Origin: Alsobacter soli
GTDB lineage: Bacteria; Pseudomonadota; Alphaproteobacteria; Rhizobiales; Beijerinckiaceae
Direction: 5' to 3'
NCBI RefSeq assembly: GCF_003004785.1
Contig: NZ_PVZS01000013.1
Span: 1 to 64,000 of the forward strand
Length of the DNA stretch: 64,000 nt
The notes under the pieces were generated by a model. It was not told where the DNA came from. It ran no database searches and was given only the letters and a program-made list of their open reading frames with translations. Both the position numbers and the translations under genes were made by a program. Position 1 is the stretch's first letter. Every line of letters begins with the position of its first letter. Below, piece by piece: positions 1 to 7,965 of this stretch.

Positions 1-23
1 CGGGACGAGCCCGGCCATGACGG
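1..23. repeat. Dispersed palindromic repeat, end fragment
   Basis: These 23 bases are the exact reverse complement of bases 13528-13550 downstream of gltA. They lie at the window edge, so only one arm of the element is visible. They sit in the 3' flank of glmS, which ends at base 68. Palindromic GGCCGGG/CCCGGCC elements of this style are common between genes in Hyphomicrobiales. Confidence 0.6.
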
Positions 24-67
24 AGAGGGAAGGCTCCAGGTGGCAAACGAGCCGAGGAGGCCCCGCC

Positions 68-1894
68 CTACTCCACCGTGACCGACTTCGCGAGGTTGCG
101 CGGCTGGTCGACGTCCTTGCCCAGCGCCACGGCGGCGTAATAGGCGAGCAGCTGGACCGGGACGGCGTAGACGATGGGCGCGAAGTCGGGGCCCATGTTC
201 GGCATGACGACGGTCTCCAGCCCCGCGAGGCCGGATTCGGCCGCCGCGTGCTCGTCGGAAATCAGCACGATGCGTCCGCCGCGGGCGGCGACTTCCTGCA
301 TGTTGGAGACGGTCTTCTCGTAGATCGCGTCTCGCGGGGCGATGACGATCACCGGCATGGTCTCGTCAATGAGCGCGATGGGGCCGTGCTTCAGCTCGCC
401 GGCGGCGTAGGCCTCGGCATGGATGTAGGAGATCTCCTTGAGCTTCAGGGCGCCTTCCAGCGCCATGGGGTAGCTCGTGCCGCGGCCCAGGTAGAGCACG
501 TCGGTGACCTTCGAGATGTCGCGGGCGACGTGCTCGATGGCGTGCTCGTGCTTCAGCGCCTCGGCGATCAGGCCGGGCGCGGCGATGAGCTCGGTGACGA
601 GCCGCAGGCCCTCCGCCTCGGACAGCGTGCCACGCTCCAGGCCGGCCGCCACGGCGAGGCAAGCGAGCACGGTCAACTGACAGGTGAACGCCTTGGTGGA
701 GGCGACGCCGATCTCGGGGCCGGCCAGCGTCGGGGCGACCACGTCGCTCTCGCGGGCGATGGAGGAGGTGGGCACGTTGACCACGGAGAGGATCTTCTGG
801 CCGTTCTCCTTGGCGTAGCGCAGGCTCGCCAGGGTGTCGGCCGTCTCTCCCGACTGGGAGATGAACAGCGCCAGCCCCTTCCTGGGCAATGGAGCCTCGC
901 GGTAGCGGAACTCGGAGGCGACGTCGATCTCCACCGGCAGCCGGGCGAAGCGCTCGAACCAGTACTTCCCGATCAGGCCCGCGATATAGGCGGTGCCGCA
1001 GGCGGAAATGGTGAGCCGGTCGAGGTCCTTCCAGTCGAACGGCGTCTCGAACGGCAGCCGGACGCGGCCGGTGGCCATGTCCAGGTAGTGGGCCAGGGTG
1101 CGGCCCACCACTTCCGGCTGCTCGTGGATTTCCTTCGCCATGAAGTGCTTGTGCGCGCCCTTGTCGACCAGGAAGGCGCCGGCGGTGGTCTTCTGCCTGG
1201 GCCGCTCCACGATCTCGTTGGCCTCGTCGCGAATCTCCGCGCCGCCGCGGCGCAGGATCGCCCAGTCGCCGTCCTCCAGGTAGGTGATGGTGTCCGTGAA
1301 GGGCGCGAGCGCCAGGGCGTCCGAGCCCAGGTACATCTCGCCGTCGCCCCAGCCGATGGCCAGCGGCGCGCCGCGGCGGGCGCCGATCAGGAGATCGTCC
1401 TGGCCGTCGAACACGAAGCCCAGCGCGAAGGCGCCCCGGAAGCGGGGCAGCGAGGCGGCGACGGCCGCGACGGGATCATTGGTGCGGCGCATCTCGCGGG
1501 AGACGTACTGGGCGACGACCTCGGTGTCGGTCTCGGAGTCGAAGCGCACGCCGTCGCGCTCCAGCTCCTCGCGCAGCTCGCGGAAATTCTCGATGATGCC
1601 GTTGTGGACCACGGCCAGCTTGTCGGTGGCGTGGGGATGGGCGTTGCGCTCGGTCGGCTTGCCGTGGGTGGCCCAGCGCGTGTGGCCGATGCCGATCGTC
1701 CCGCTCAGCGGCTGTTCGCGCAGCCGGGCTTCCAGGTTGCGCAGCTTGCCTTCGGCGCGGCGGCGCTCGAGATGGCCATTCTCCAGGGTGGCGACGCCGG
1801 CCGAGTCATATCCCCGGTATTCCAGGCGCTTCAGGCCGTCCACGATCATGGGCGCGACGGAAGACGTCCCCAGAATCCCGACGATGCCGCACAT
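68..1894 (-). CDS. glmS: Glutamine--fructose-6-phosphate aminotransferase (isomerizing)
   Basis: Makes glucosamine-6-phosphate from fructose-6-phosphate and glutamine, the first step towards UDP-GlcNAc for peptidoglycan and lipid A. The start is fixed by the N-terminal MCGIVGIL, where Cys2 is the glutaminase nucleophile after Met removal. The frame stays open another 186 codons upstream, but that extension has no homology and runs through repeat DNA. The 608-residue length is normal. The N-terminal class-II glutamine amidotransferase domain (about 1-220, with HTRWATHG and HNGIIEN) is followed by two SIS sugar-isomerase domains (SACGTAYIAG and SQSGETADT in the first, LGRGTSYPMALEGALKLKE in the second). 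It ends with the usual AKSVTVE tail. No glmU neighbour and no riboswitch or ribozyme-like leader is visible. Confidence 0.97.
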   Translation of the reverse strand: MCGIVGILGTSSVAPMIVDGLKRLEYRGYDSAGVATLENGHLERRRAEGKLRNLEARLREQPLSGTIGIGHTRWATHGKPTERNAHPHATDKLAVVHNGIIENFRELREELERDGVRFDSETDTEVVAQYVSREMRRTNDPVAAVAASLPRFRGAFALGFVFDGQDDLLIGARRGAPLAIGWGDGEMYLGSDALALAPFTDTITYLEDGDWAILRRGGAEIRDEANEIVERPRQKTTAGAFLVDKGAHKHFMAKEIHEQPEVVGRTLAHYLDMATGRVRLPFETPFDWKDLDRLTISACGTAYIAGLIGKYWFERFARLPVEIDVASEFRYREAPLPRKGLALFISQSGETADTLASLRYAKENGQKILSVVNVPTSSIARESDVVAPTLAGPEIGVASTKAFTCQLTVLACLAVAAGLERGTLSEAEGLRLVTELIAAPGLIAEALKHEHAIEHVARDISKVTDVLYLGRGTSYPMALEGALKLKEISYIHAEAYAAGELKHGPIALIDETMPVIVIAPRDAIYEKTVSNMQEVAARGGRIVLISDEHAAAESGLAGLETVVMPNMGPDFAPIVYAVPVQLLAYYAAVALGKDVDQPRNLAKSVTVE

Positions 1895-2006
1895 GCCTCT
1901 GCTCCCCTGGCCATTATCGATAAGCCTGTGCTTAAGGCTTACGCCTGCTTCGCGCAAAATCACATTGAATGACGAATGGTAACAGGCGCCCTTTGGTGGG
2001 CGGTCG

Positions 2007-2076
2007 CCCTCATCCGGCGCCGCGAACGCGAGCCGGCCCCCTGTTCCCGGCACGGGGAGAGGGCTGGGGTGAGGGG
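2007..2076 (+). repeat. Intergenic repeat, copy A of long form
   Basis: A GC-rich repeat of about 65 bases ending in GGGCTGGGGTGAGGGG. It is nearly identical to 2567-2630. The two copies lie on either side of the broken DUF559 gene. The element resembles short dispersed repeats seen between genes in many Hyphomicrobiales genomes. Confidence 0.75.
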
Positions 2077-2152
2077 CCGAGACGCATAAAATACAACTGC
2101 ACTCGCGCCGTGATGCGTGGCCTGCGAGGCCAGTCCGCCACAGCATTCTATC

Positions 2153-2500
2153 ATGCGGGGGCATTCCAGGCAGCAGATCGGGCGCGCACGGCGACTGCGT
2201 CGCGACATGACCGATGCGGAGCGCAAGCTCTGGATGCAGTTGCGCGATCGGCGGATGGTGGGATTCAAGTTCGTACGACAGGAGCCGATCGGACCTTACA
2301 TCGCCGACTTTTGCTGCCGCGAGGCGCGCCTGATCATCGAACTTGATGGGTCCCAGCACGCTGCAAGCTGACGGGACGCCGTCCGCGACGCTGCGCTTCG
2401 AGACGCGGGCTACAGTGTGTTGCGGTTTTGGAACCATGAGGCGCTCCAGCACATGCAGAGCGTGTTGGACACGATCTATGCTCGGCTGACAGAAGCTTGA
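2153..2500 (+). pseudogene. DUF559-family (Vsr-like endonuclease fold) gene interrupted by an in-frame TGA
   Basis: The reading frame from ATG 2153 encodes a DUF559 protein: LRRDMTDAERKLWMQLRDRR, then IGPYIADFCCREARLIIELD. It stops at TGA 2369-2371 directly after LDGSQHAAS. In the same frame the expected C-terminal half continues (DAVRDAALRDAGYSVLRFWN, then HEALQHMQSVLDTI) to a TGA at 2498-2500. No frameshift is needed: a single nonsense codon in the linker between two conserved blocks breaks the gene. An upstream in-frame ATG at 2117 adds 12 residues without family similarity. DUF559 proteins have a PD-(D/E)xK-like fold; the acidic residues of IADF and IIELD are still present. Repeat copies flank it on both sides. 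A sequencing error at the TGA cannot be excluded. Confidence 0.8.
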
Positions 2501-2512
2501 TGGCGCATGTGG

Positions 2513-2562
2513 CCCCTCATCCGGCGCTTCGCGCCACCTTCTCCCCGTGCCGGGGAGAAGGG
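2513..2562 (+). repeat. Intergenic repeat, copy B of short form
   Basis: A repeat of about 50 bases beginning CCCCTCATCCGGCGCTTCG and ending in GGGGAGAAGGG, with an internal hairpin (TTCTCCCC/GGGGAGAA). It is closely matched by 2668-2717. It starts 13 bases after the broken DUF559 frame. Confidence 0.7.
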
Positions 2563-2566
2563 ATCA

Positions 2567-2630
2567 ACCGGCGCCGCGGGCGCGAACCGGCCCCCTCTCC
2601 CCGGCACGGGGAGAGGGCTGGGGTGAGGGG
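2567..2630 (+). repeat. Intergenic repeat, copy C of long form
   Basis: Near-identical to copy A at 2007-2076, in the same orientation, ending in GGGCTGGGGTGAGGGG. Together with copies B and D it fills most of the space between the DUF559 pseudogene and trpG. Confidence 0.75.
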
Positions 2631-2667
2631 CTAGCCAGGCCGCCCGTCTCGACGCCATTAGCACCGG

Positions 2668-2717
2668 CCCCTTATCCGGCGCTGCGCGCCACCTTCTCTC
2701 CGCACCGGGGAGAAGGG
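2668..2717 (+). repeat. Intergenic repeat, copy D of short form
   Basis: Short-form repeat like copy B, beginning CCCCTTATCCGGCGCTG and ending in GGGGAGAAGGG. It lies 69 bases ahead of the trpG start and so probably falls in the trpG leader or just upstream of its promoter. Confidence 0.7.
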
Positions 2718-2786
2718 ATCGAGGGCGCCGCCTTGACGCGCCCTGCCCGCTCGCCGAAAAGAAACGCGCGCAGCCGGACCCATGCG

Positions 2787-3398
2787 ATGACAGCCGTCAC
2801 CCTGATCGACAACTACGACAGCTTCACCTGGAACCTCTACCACGACCTCGGCAAGCTCGGGGCCAAAGTCAGGGTGGTGCGCAACGACCAGGTGACCACC
2901 CGCGAAGTGTTGGCCGGCGCGCCGGATGCGATCGTGCTGTCGCCCGGGCCGGGCACGCCGAGCGACTCCGGCATCATCCTGGACGTGATCGACAAGGCCG
3001 CGGGGGAGATCCCGATCTTCGGCGTGTGCCTCGGGCTGCAGGCCATGGGACAGGCGTTCGGTGGCGACGTGGTGCGCGCGCCGTTGCCGATGCACGGCAA
3101 GGTGTCGACCATCCATCACCGGGGCCAGGCGGTGTTTCGCGGCATCAACGGGCCGTTCCGGGCGACGCGCTACCATTCCCTTGTCGTGAACCGGGACAGC
3201 TTTCCGGGCGACCTCGCGGTCACGGCCGAGAGCGAGGATGGGCTCGTGATGGGGCTCTCGCACAAGAGCCTGCCGGTGCACGGCGTGCAGTTTCACCCGG
3301 AGAGCATCCAGTCCGAGCACGGGCTGACGATCCTCAAGAATTTCCTCGACCTCGCATCCGAATGGAATAAGACGAGACGCGGGCGGGCCGTCGCCTGA
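2787..3398 (+). CDS. trpG: Anthranilate synthase component II (glutamine amidotransferase)
   Basis: Supplies ammonia from glutamine to TrpE for anthranilate synthesis, the first committed step of tryptophan biosynthesis. The chosen ATG gives [17 protein letters not shown], the normal family N-terminus; the open frame further upstream is repeat DNA. The 203-residue product has the class-I amidotransferase nucleophile in [15 protein letters not shown] and the His-Glu pair in [13 protein letters not shown]. It heads a trpG-trpD-trpC run on one strand, 19 bases before trpD. trpE is not in the window. No tryptophan-rich leader peptide is visible ahead of it. Confidence 0.96.
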   Translation: MTAVTLIDNYDSFTWNLYHDLGKLGAKVRVVRNDQVTTREVLAGAPDAIVLSPGPGTPSDSGIILDVIDKAAGEIPIFGVCLGLQAMGQAFGGDVVRAPLPMHGKVSTIHHRGQAVFRGINGPFRATRYHSLVVNRDSFPGDLAVTAESEDGLVMGLSHKSLPVHGVQFHPESIQSEHGLTILKNFLDLASEWNKTRRGRAVA

Positions 3399-3417
3399 GC
3401 CGCTGCGGAGCCTCGCC

Positions 3418-4431
3418 ATGGACGCCTTCAAGCCCATTCTCGCCAAGGTCGCGGCCGGCAGCCCCCTGTCGCGCGAGGAAGCCGAGCACGCCTTCGACAC
3501 CATCCTGTCGGGCGGGTCGACGCTGGCCCAGACGGGCGCCTTCCTGATGGCGCTGCGCGTGCGCGGCGAGACTGTGGACGAGATCGCCGGCGCGGTCTCC
3601 ACCATGCGGGCCAAGATGCTGCGGGTGCAGGCGCCGAAGGACGCCATCGACATCGTCGGCACCGGCGGCGACAACTCGGGCAGCTACAACGTCTCCACGC
3701 TGGCCGCCATGATCGTCGCGGCCTGCGGCGTGCCGGTCGCCAAGCACGGCAACCGGGCGGCCTCTTCGAAGTCCGGCGCGGCTGACGTGCTCATGGCTCT
3801 CGGCGTCAAGGTCGGCCTCGAGCCCGAGAAGGTGACCCACTGCATCGCCGAAGCCGGCGTCGGCTTCATGTTCGCGCCGACCCACCACGCCTCCATGCGC
3901 CATGTCGCCCCGGTGCGCGTGGAGCTCGGCACGCGCACCATCTTCAACATCCTCGGCCCGCTCTCGAATCCCGCCGGCGTGAAGCGCCAGGTGCTGGGCG
4001 TTTTCTCCGAAAGCTGGCTGCAGCCGATCGCTGACACCCTCAAGGTGATGGGCTCGGAGCGCGTCTGGGTCGTTTATGGCCGCGACGGCCTCGACGAGAT
4101 CACCACGACGGGCGAAACGGCCGTCGTGGCGCTGGAGAACGGCGAAACCCGCCGCTTCGTGATCACGCCCGAGGAGGCCGGCCTGGAGCGGGCGCGGCCG
4201 CAGGATCTGAAGGGCGGCGAGGCCGACCACAACGCGGCCGCGCTGCGCGCGGTGGTGTTCGGCGAGAAGACGCCCTATCGCGATATCGCCGTGCTGAACG
4301 CCGCCGCCGGCCTCGTGGTGGCGGGCAAGGCGGCCTCCCTGCTGGAAGGCGCCACCATGGCGCAAAGGGCGCTGGACTCGGGAGCGGTCAAATCGGTGCT
4401 TGACCGGCTTGTCGCAGCCTCCAACGACTAA
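3418..4431 (+). CDS. trpD: Anthranilate phosphoribosyltransferase
   Basis: Transfers phosphoribose from PRPP to anthranilate, the second step of the tryptophan pathway. The 337-residue protein has the helical N-terminal domain with [15 protein letters not shown] and the PRPP-binding signature [32 protein letters not shown] and [14 protein letters not shown] follow, the conserved anthranilate/PRPP loops. It lies between trpG and trpC, with 5 bases to trpC, which fits one operon. A GGAG sits 8 bases before the ATG. Confidence 0.96.
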   Translation: MDAFKPILAKVAAGSPLSREEAEHAFDTILSGGSTLAQTGAFLMALRVRGETVDEIAGAVSTMRAKMLRVQAPKDAIDIVGTGGDNSGSYNVSTLAAMIVAACGVPVAKHGNRAASSKSGAADVLMALGVKVGLEPEKVTHCIAEAGVGFMFAPTHHASMRHVAPVRVELGTRTIFNILGPLSNPAGVKRQVLGVFSESWLQPIADTLKVMGSERVWVVYGRDGLDEITTTGETAVVALENGETRRFVITPEEAGLERARPQDLKGGEADHNAAALRAVVFGEKTPYRDIAVLNAAAGLVVAGKAASLLEGATMAQRALDSGAVKSVLDRLVAASND

Positions 4432-4436
4432 GCGCC

Positions 4437-5252
4437 ATGTCGGACATCCTCGCCAAGATCGAAGCCTACAAGCGCCAGGAGATCGCGGCGGCCAAGGCGC
4501 GCGTCTCCCCGTCCGAGATCGAGCGACAGGCGCGCGAGGCCGCTCCGCCGCGCGGCTTCGTACGGGCGATCGAGGCCCATCTGGCCGCCGGACGCCCGGC
4601 GTTGATCGCCGAGATCAAGAAGGCCAGCCCGTCGAAAGGCCTGATCCGGCCCGACTTCGACCCGCCCTCCCTGGCCAAGGCCTACGCCCAGGGTGGCGCG
4701 ACCTGCCTGTCGGTGCTGACCGACGAGCCCTCGTTCGGGGGAAGGCCGGAATTTCTGTCCGCCGCGCGCGAGGCCTCGGGCCTGCCGGCGCTGCGCAAGG
4801 ACTTTCTGTTCGAGCCCTACCAGGTGTTCGAGGCCCGCGCCTGGGGGGCGGACTGCATCCTGGTCATCATGGCGAGCCTGTCCGACGACGCCGCGAAGCT
4901 GCTGACCGACACCGCCCATGCGCTCGGCATGGACGTGCTGGTCGAGGTGCATGACGCCGCCGAGCTCGAGCGGGCCCTGCCGCTCGGCACCAAGCTCGTC
5001 GGCATCAACAATCGCAACCTGCGGACCTTCGAGGTGAGCCTCGCGGTGTCGGAGGAGCTTGCGAAGCGCATCCCGGCCGACCGCATCATCGTGGGCGAGA
5101 GCGGGATCTTCACCCATGACGACGTGCAGCGGCTGCAGGCGTCGCGCATCTACGCGTTCCTGGTCGGCGAGAGCCTGATGCGGCAGGCGGATGTGGCCGC
5201 CGCGACGCGGGCGCTGCTGTTCGGGGACGCCGCCCAGGCCGGCGCGGCATGA
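4437..5252 (+). CDS. trpC: Indole-3-glycerol-phosphate synthase
   Basis: Closes the indole ring from carboxyphenylamino-deoxyribulose phosphate. This 271-residue beta/alpha barrel shows the family motifs [13 protein letters not shown] (catalytic Lys), [50 protein letters not shown] and [12 protein letters not shown]. There is no fused TrpF domain. It overlaps moaC by the four bases ATGA, so molybdopterin genes appear translationally coupled to the tryptophan genes, an arrangement common in Hyphomicrobiales. Confidence 0.96.
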   Translation: MSDILAKIEAYKRQEIAAAKARVSPSEIERQAREAAPPRGFVRAIEAHLAAGRPALIAEIKKASPSKGLIRPDFDPPSLAKAYAQGGATCLSVLTDEPSFGGRPEFLSAAREASGLPALRKDFLFEPYQVFEARAWGADCILVIMASLSDDAAKLLTDTAHALGMDVLVEVHDAAELERALPLGTKLVGINNRNLRTFEVSLAVSEELAKRIPADRIIVGESGIFTHDDVQRLQASRIYAFLVGESLMRQADVAAATRALLFGDAAQAGAA

Positions 5253-5728
5253 GCGAGCTCACCCATATCGACGCCAGCGGCGCGGCCAGCATGGTCGACG
5301 TCTCCGAGAAGGCCGTCTCCTCGCGGGTTGCCGTGGCGGAAGGCCGGGTGGTGATGCTGCCCGAAACGGTGGCGCTGATCCGGGCCGGGGACGCCAAGAA
5401 GGGCGACGTGCTCGGCGTGGCCCGCGTGGCCGGCGTCATGGCCGCCAAGAAGACGCACGAGCTGATCCCGCTCTGCCATCCGCTGATGGTGTCCAAGGTC
5501 GCGGTGGACCTCGCGCTGGATGACGCCCTGCCCGGCGTGCGCGTGACCGCGACGGTCAAGGTCTCCGGCCAGACCGGCGTTGAGATGGAGGCGCTGACCG
5601 CCGTGTCGGTCGCCTGCCTCACGATCTACGACATGGTGAAGGCCGCCGACCGCGGCATGCGCATCGAGGGCGTCCGCCTGCTGGAGAAAGAGGGCGGCAA
5701 GTCCGGCTCCTGGCGCGCCGCAGACTGA
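5249..5728 (+). CDS. moaC: Cyclic pyranopterin monophosphate synthase
   Basis: Converts the cyclic 8-oxo-GTP product of MoaA into cyclic pyranopterin monophosphate during molybdenum cofactor synthesis. The 159-residue protein matches the usual MoaC length. It contains the conserved [16 protein letters not shown] segment, [20 protein letters not shown] and the [24 protein letters not shown]-terminus. It starts inside the last codons of trpC and is followed after 17 bases by moeA, so both are probably on the trp transcript. moaA is not in the window. Confidence 0.95.
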   Translation: MSELTHIDASGAASMVDVSEKAVSSRVAVAEGRVVMLPETVALIRAGDAKKGDVLGVARVAGVMAAKKTHELIPLCHPLMVSKVAVDLALDDALPGVRVTATVKVSGQTGVEMEALTAVSVACLTIYDMVKAADRGMRIEGVRLLEKEGGKSGSWRAAD

Positions 5729-5745
5729 CACGCAGCGAGGACCGC

Positions 5746-6966
5746 ATGGCCGCTTCCGAACCGCTTCTGTCTGTGGACGAGGCGCTGGCGCGCGTGCTGT
5801 CCGCCGCCCGCGAGCCCTTGCCGGCCGAGGACGTGTCAGTGGCCGACGCGCATGAGCGCACGCTGGCCGAGCCCTTGCGTGCGCTGCGCACGCAGCCGCC
5901 CTTCCCCGCTTCCGCCATGGACGGATATGCGGTTCGCGCCACGGACGCCCAGGCGGGCGCGAGCCTGGCGGTCATCGGCGAGGCCCCGGCGGGTCGCGCC
6001 TTCCCGGGCTCGGTCGGGCCAGCCCAGGCGGTGCGCATCTTCACCGGGGCGCCAGTGCCGGAGGGGGCCGACGCGATCCTCATCCAGGAGAACGCCACGG
6101 CTGCGGATGGGCTCGTGACCGTGAACGTGGCGCCGCAGCCGGGGCAGTTCGTCCGCCCGGCGGGGCTGGATTTCCGCGAGGGCGAGGCCATCCTGCCCGC
6201 GGGCCTGCGATTGGCGCCGCGCACGGTCGCGCTGGCGGCCGCCATGGGGCACGCGCGCGTGCGCGTGCGTCGGGCGCCCCGCGTGGGCATCCTGGCGACC
6301 GGGGACGAGTTGGTGCGCCCGGGCGAGGAGGCCCGGCCGGACCAGATCGTGGCCTCCAATACCTACGCGCTCGCAGGCCTCGTCCGCCGGGCCGGCGGGA
6401 TTCCGCTCGACCTCGGGATCGCGGGGGACACCTTCGCCGCGCTGGAAGCCGCCATTACGCGGGCCGTGGAGGCCGGCGCCGACGTGCTGGTCACGCTCGG
6501 AGGCGCCTCCGTGGGCGACCATGACCTGGTGCAGTCCGCCCTCGCCCGCCGGGGCATGGAGCTCGGCTTCTGGCGCATCGCCATGCGACCCGGCAAGCCG
6601 CTGATCTTCGGCCGGCTCGAGTCCATGGCGATCCTGGGGCTGCCCGGGAATCCTGTCTCGTCCATCGTGTGCGGGCGGCTGTTCCTGCTGCCGCTGCTGC
6701 GGGCCCTGCAGGGCGATCCCCATGCGGCGGAGGATCCCAGCGAGCCGGCCGTGCTCGGCGCGGAGCTTCGCGCCAACGACTCACGCCAGGATTACCTGCG
6801 CGCCCGGCTGGAGCGCGACGCGGAAGGCGCCCTGCGCGCCGTCGCCTTCGGGCGGCAGGACTCGTCCATGCTGCGCCTCCTGGCCGAGGCCGACTGCCTG
6901 ATCGTGCGCCCCCCGCATGCGCCGGCCGCCCGGGCGGGAGATCCCTGCCGGATCGTGCGGCTTTAA
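5746..6966 (+). CDS. moeA: Molybdopterin molybdenumtransferase
   Basis: Inserts molybdate into adenylylated molybdopterin. The 406-residue protein has the MoeA N-terminal domain with PFPASAMDGYAV, the central ILATGDELVRPG, and the MogA-like domain with LVTLGGASVGDHDLV and RPGKPLIFG followed by GLPGNPVSS. A GAGG lies 6 bases ahead of the ATG. It is the last gene of the trp-moa block before the lexA promoter region. Confidence 0.94.
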   Translation: MAASEPLLSVDEALARVLSAAREPLPAEDVSVADAHERTLAEPLRALRTQPPFPASAMDGYAVRATDAQAGASLAVIGEAPAGRAFPGSVGPAQAVRIFTGAPVPEGADAILIQENATAADGLVTVNVAPQPGQFVRPAGLDFREGEAILPAGLRLAPRTVALAAAMGHARVRVRRAPRVGILATGDELVRPGEEARPDQIVASNTYALAGLVRRAGGIPLDLGIAGDTFAALEAAITRAVEAGADVLVTLGGASVGDHDLVQSALARRGMELGFWRIAMRPGKPLIFGRLESMAILGLPGNPVSSIVCGRLFLLPLLRALQGDPHAAEDPSEPAVLGAELRANDSRQDYLRARLERDAEGALRAVAFGRQDSSMLRLLAEADCLIVRPPHAPAARAGDPCRIVRL

Positions 6967-7088
6967 GCGGCCGGCCTGCCCCGGGGCGGCCGGGTTCGCC
7001 CGCTCGGCCACTGGGTGGGATCTTCCCGATGCAGCCGCCGCTACGAGAAGACGCCCCAATCGCAAACAAGGCGCTCGGCGCCATTGCG

Positions 7089-7103
7089 GAACAGAGATCG
7101 AAC
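7089..7103. promoter_or_regulatory. LexA (SOS) box, perfect
   Basis: GAAC-AGAGATC-GAAC is a perfect match to the alphaproteobacterial LexA operator GAAC-N7-GAAC (equivalently GTTC-N7-GTTC on the other strand). It lies 82 bases ahead of the lexA start, as expected for an autoregulated repressor. Confidence 0.85.
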
Positions 7104-7114
7104 ATGTATGGTTT

Positions 7115-7129
7115 GTTCGTGATTTGTTT
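7115..7129. promoter_or_regulatory. Second, one-mismatch LexA box
   Basis: GTTC-GTGATTT-GTTT differs by one base from the GTTC-N7-GTTC consensus. It starts 11 bases after the perfect box, in the opposite orientation. Two spaced operators would allow graded autorepression of lexA. It is weaker evidence than the first box. Confidence 0.5.
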
Positions 7130-7184
7130 TGGATGAGTCGGCTGCAAGGCCGTCGGCGCATCCTGCAGCGGGGCCTGACCGCCG

Positions 7185-7886
7185 ATGTTGACCCGAAAGC
7201 AGCACGAACTCCTGCGCTTCATCCACGACCGCCTGCGCGAGGACGGCGTGCCGCCCTCCTTCGACGAGATGAAGGAGGCGCTGGACCTCCGGTCCAAGTC
7301 GGGCATCCACCGGCTCATCATGGCTCTCGAGGAGCGCGGCTTCATTCGCCGGCTACCCAACCGGGCGCGGGCCATCGAGGTGGTCCGGATGCCCGAGCAG
7401 GCGCTGCCGACCCCGACGCCGCGGGGCAAGTTCAATCCCAGCGTGATCGAAGGCAACCTCGGCAAGGTGCGCGCCAAGATCACCCCGTCCGAGGAGGCCA
7501 ACCAGAACGTGGCGATCCCGGTCATGGGGCGGATCGCGGCGGGCACGCCAATCTCGGCCATCCAGTCGCGCTCGCACACGATCAGCCTGCCCCCGGACCT
7601 GCTGTCCACGGGCGAGCACTACGCGCTCGAGGTGCGGGGCGACTCCATGATCGAGGCCGGCATCCTGGACGGCGACACGGTGGTGATCCGCAAGCAGGAG
7701 AACGCCGACAACGGGGACATCATCGTCGCGCTGATCGATGACGAAGAGGCGACCCTGAAGCGCCTGCGGCGGAAAGGGTCGTCCATCGCGCTCGAGGCGG
7801 CCAACCCGGCCTATGAGACGCGCGTGCTCGGGCCGGATCGCGTCCGGATCCAGGGCAAGCTCGTGAGCCTGGTCCGGAAGTACTGA
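7185..7886 (+). CDS. lexA: LexA repressor, SOS response regulator
   Basis: Represses DNA-damage genes until RecA-stimulated self-cleavage. The 233-residue protein has the N-terminal winged helix ([20 protein letters not shown], then [20 protein letters not shown]). A linker follows, then the peptidase S24 domain with the cleavage site Ala119-Gly120 in GRIAAGTP, nucleophile Ser154 in [10 protein letters not shown] and general base Lys192 in EATLKRL. The linker is longer than in E. coli LexA, as is usual for this order. Two LexA boxes precede it. Confidence 0.97.
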   Translation: MLTRKQHELLRFIHDRLREDGVPPSFDEMKEALDLRSKSGIHRLIMALEERGFIRRLPNRARAIEVVRMPEQALPTPTPRGKFNPSVIEGNLGKVRAKITPSEEANQNVAIPVMGRIAAGTPISAIQSRSHTISLPPDLLSTGEHYALEVRGDSMIEAGILDGDTVVIRKQENADNGDIIVALIDDEEATLKRLRRKGSSIALEAANPAYETRVLGPDRVRIQGKLVSLVRKY

Positions 7887-7965
7887 GGCTACCGCCGGCG
7901 GGGCTACCTTCGCGGGGTGAGGCCACGCGCCGGAGAGGCTCGCGTCCGCGAGCGGGCGGGCGCGG

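Noticed and set aside
17-1972. A long plus-strand open frame antisense to glmS (and many similar ones opposite other genes)
   Set aside because: High GC leaves few stop codons in antisense frames. The translation has no family motifs, while the opposite strand encodes a complete GlmS.
1895-2006. A glmS ribozyme or riboswitch upstream of glmS
   Set aside because: No recognisable core; this ribozyme is known from Firmicutes and a few others, not from this group.
1895-2452. A 186-residue N-terminal extension of GlmS
   Set aside because: MCGIVGIL must be the N-terminus because Cys2 is the nucleophile. The extension is translated repeat and pseudogene DNA.
2718-2786. A tryptophan attenuator leader ahead of trpG
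   Set aside because: No short frame with adjacent Trp codons and no terminator/antiterminator pair; in relatives, attenuation is linked to trpE, which is not here.
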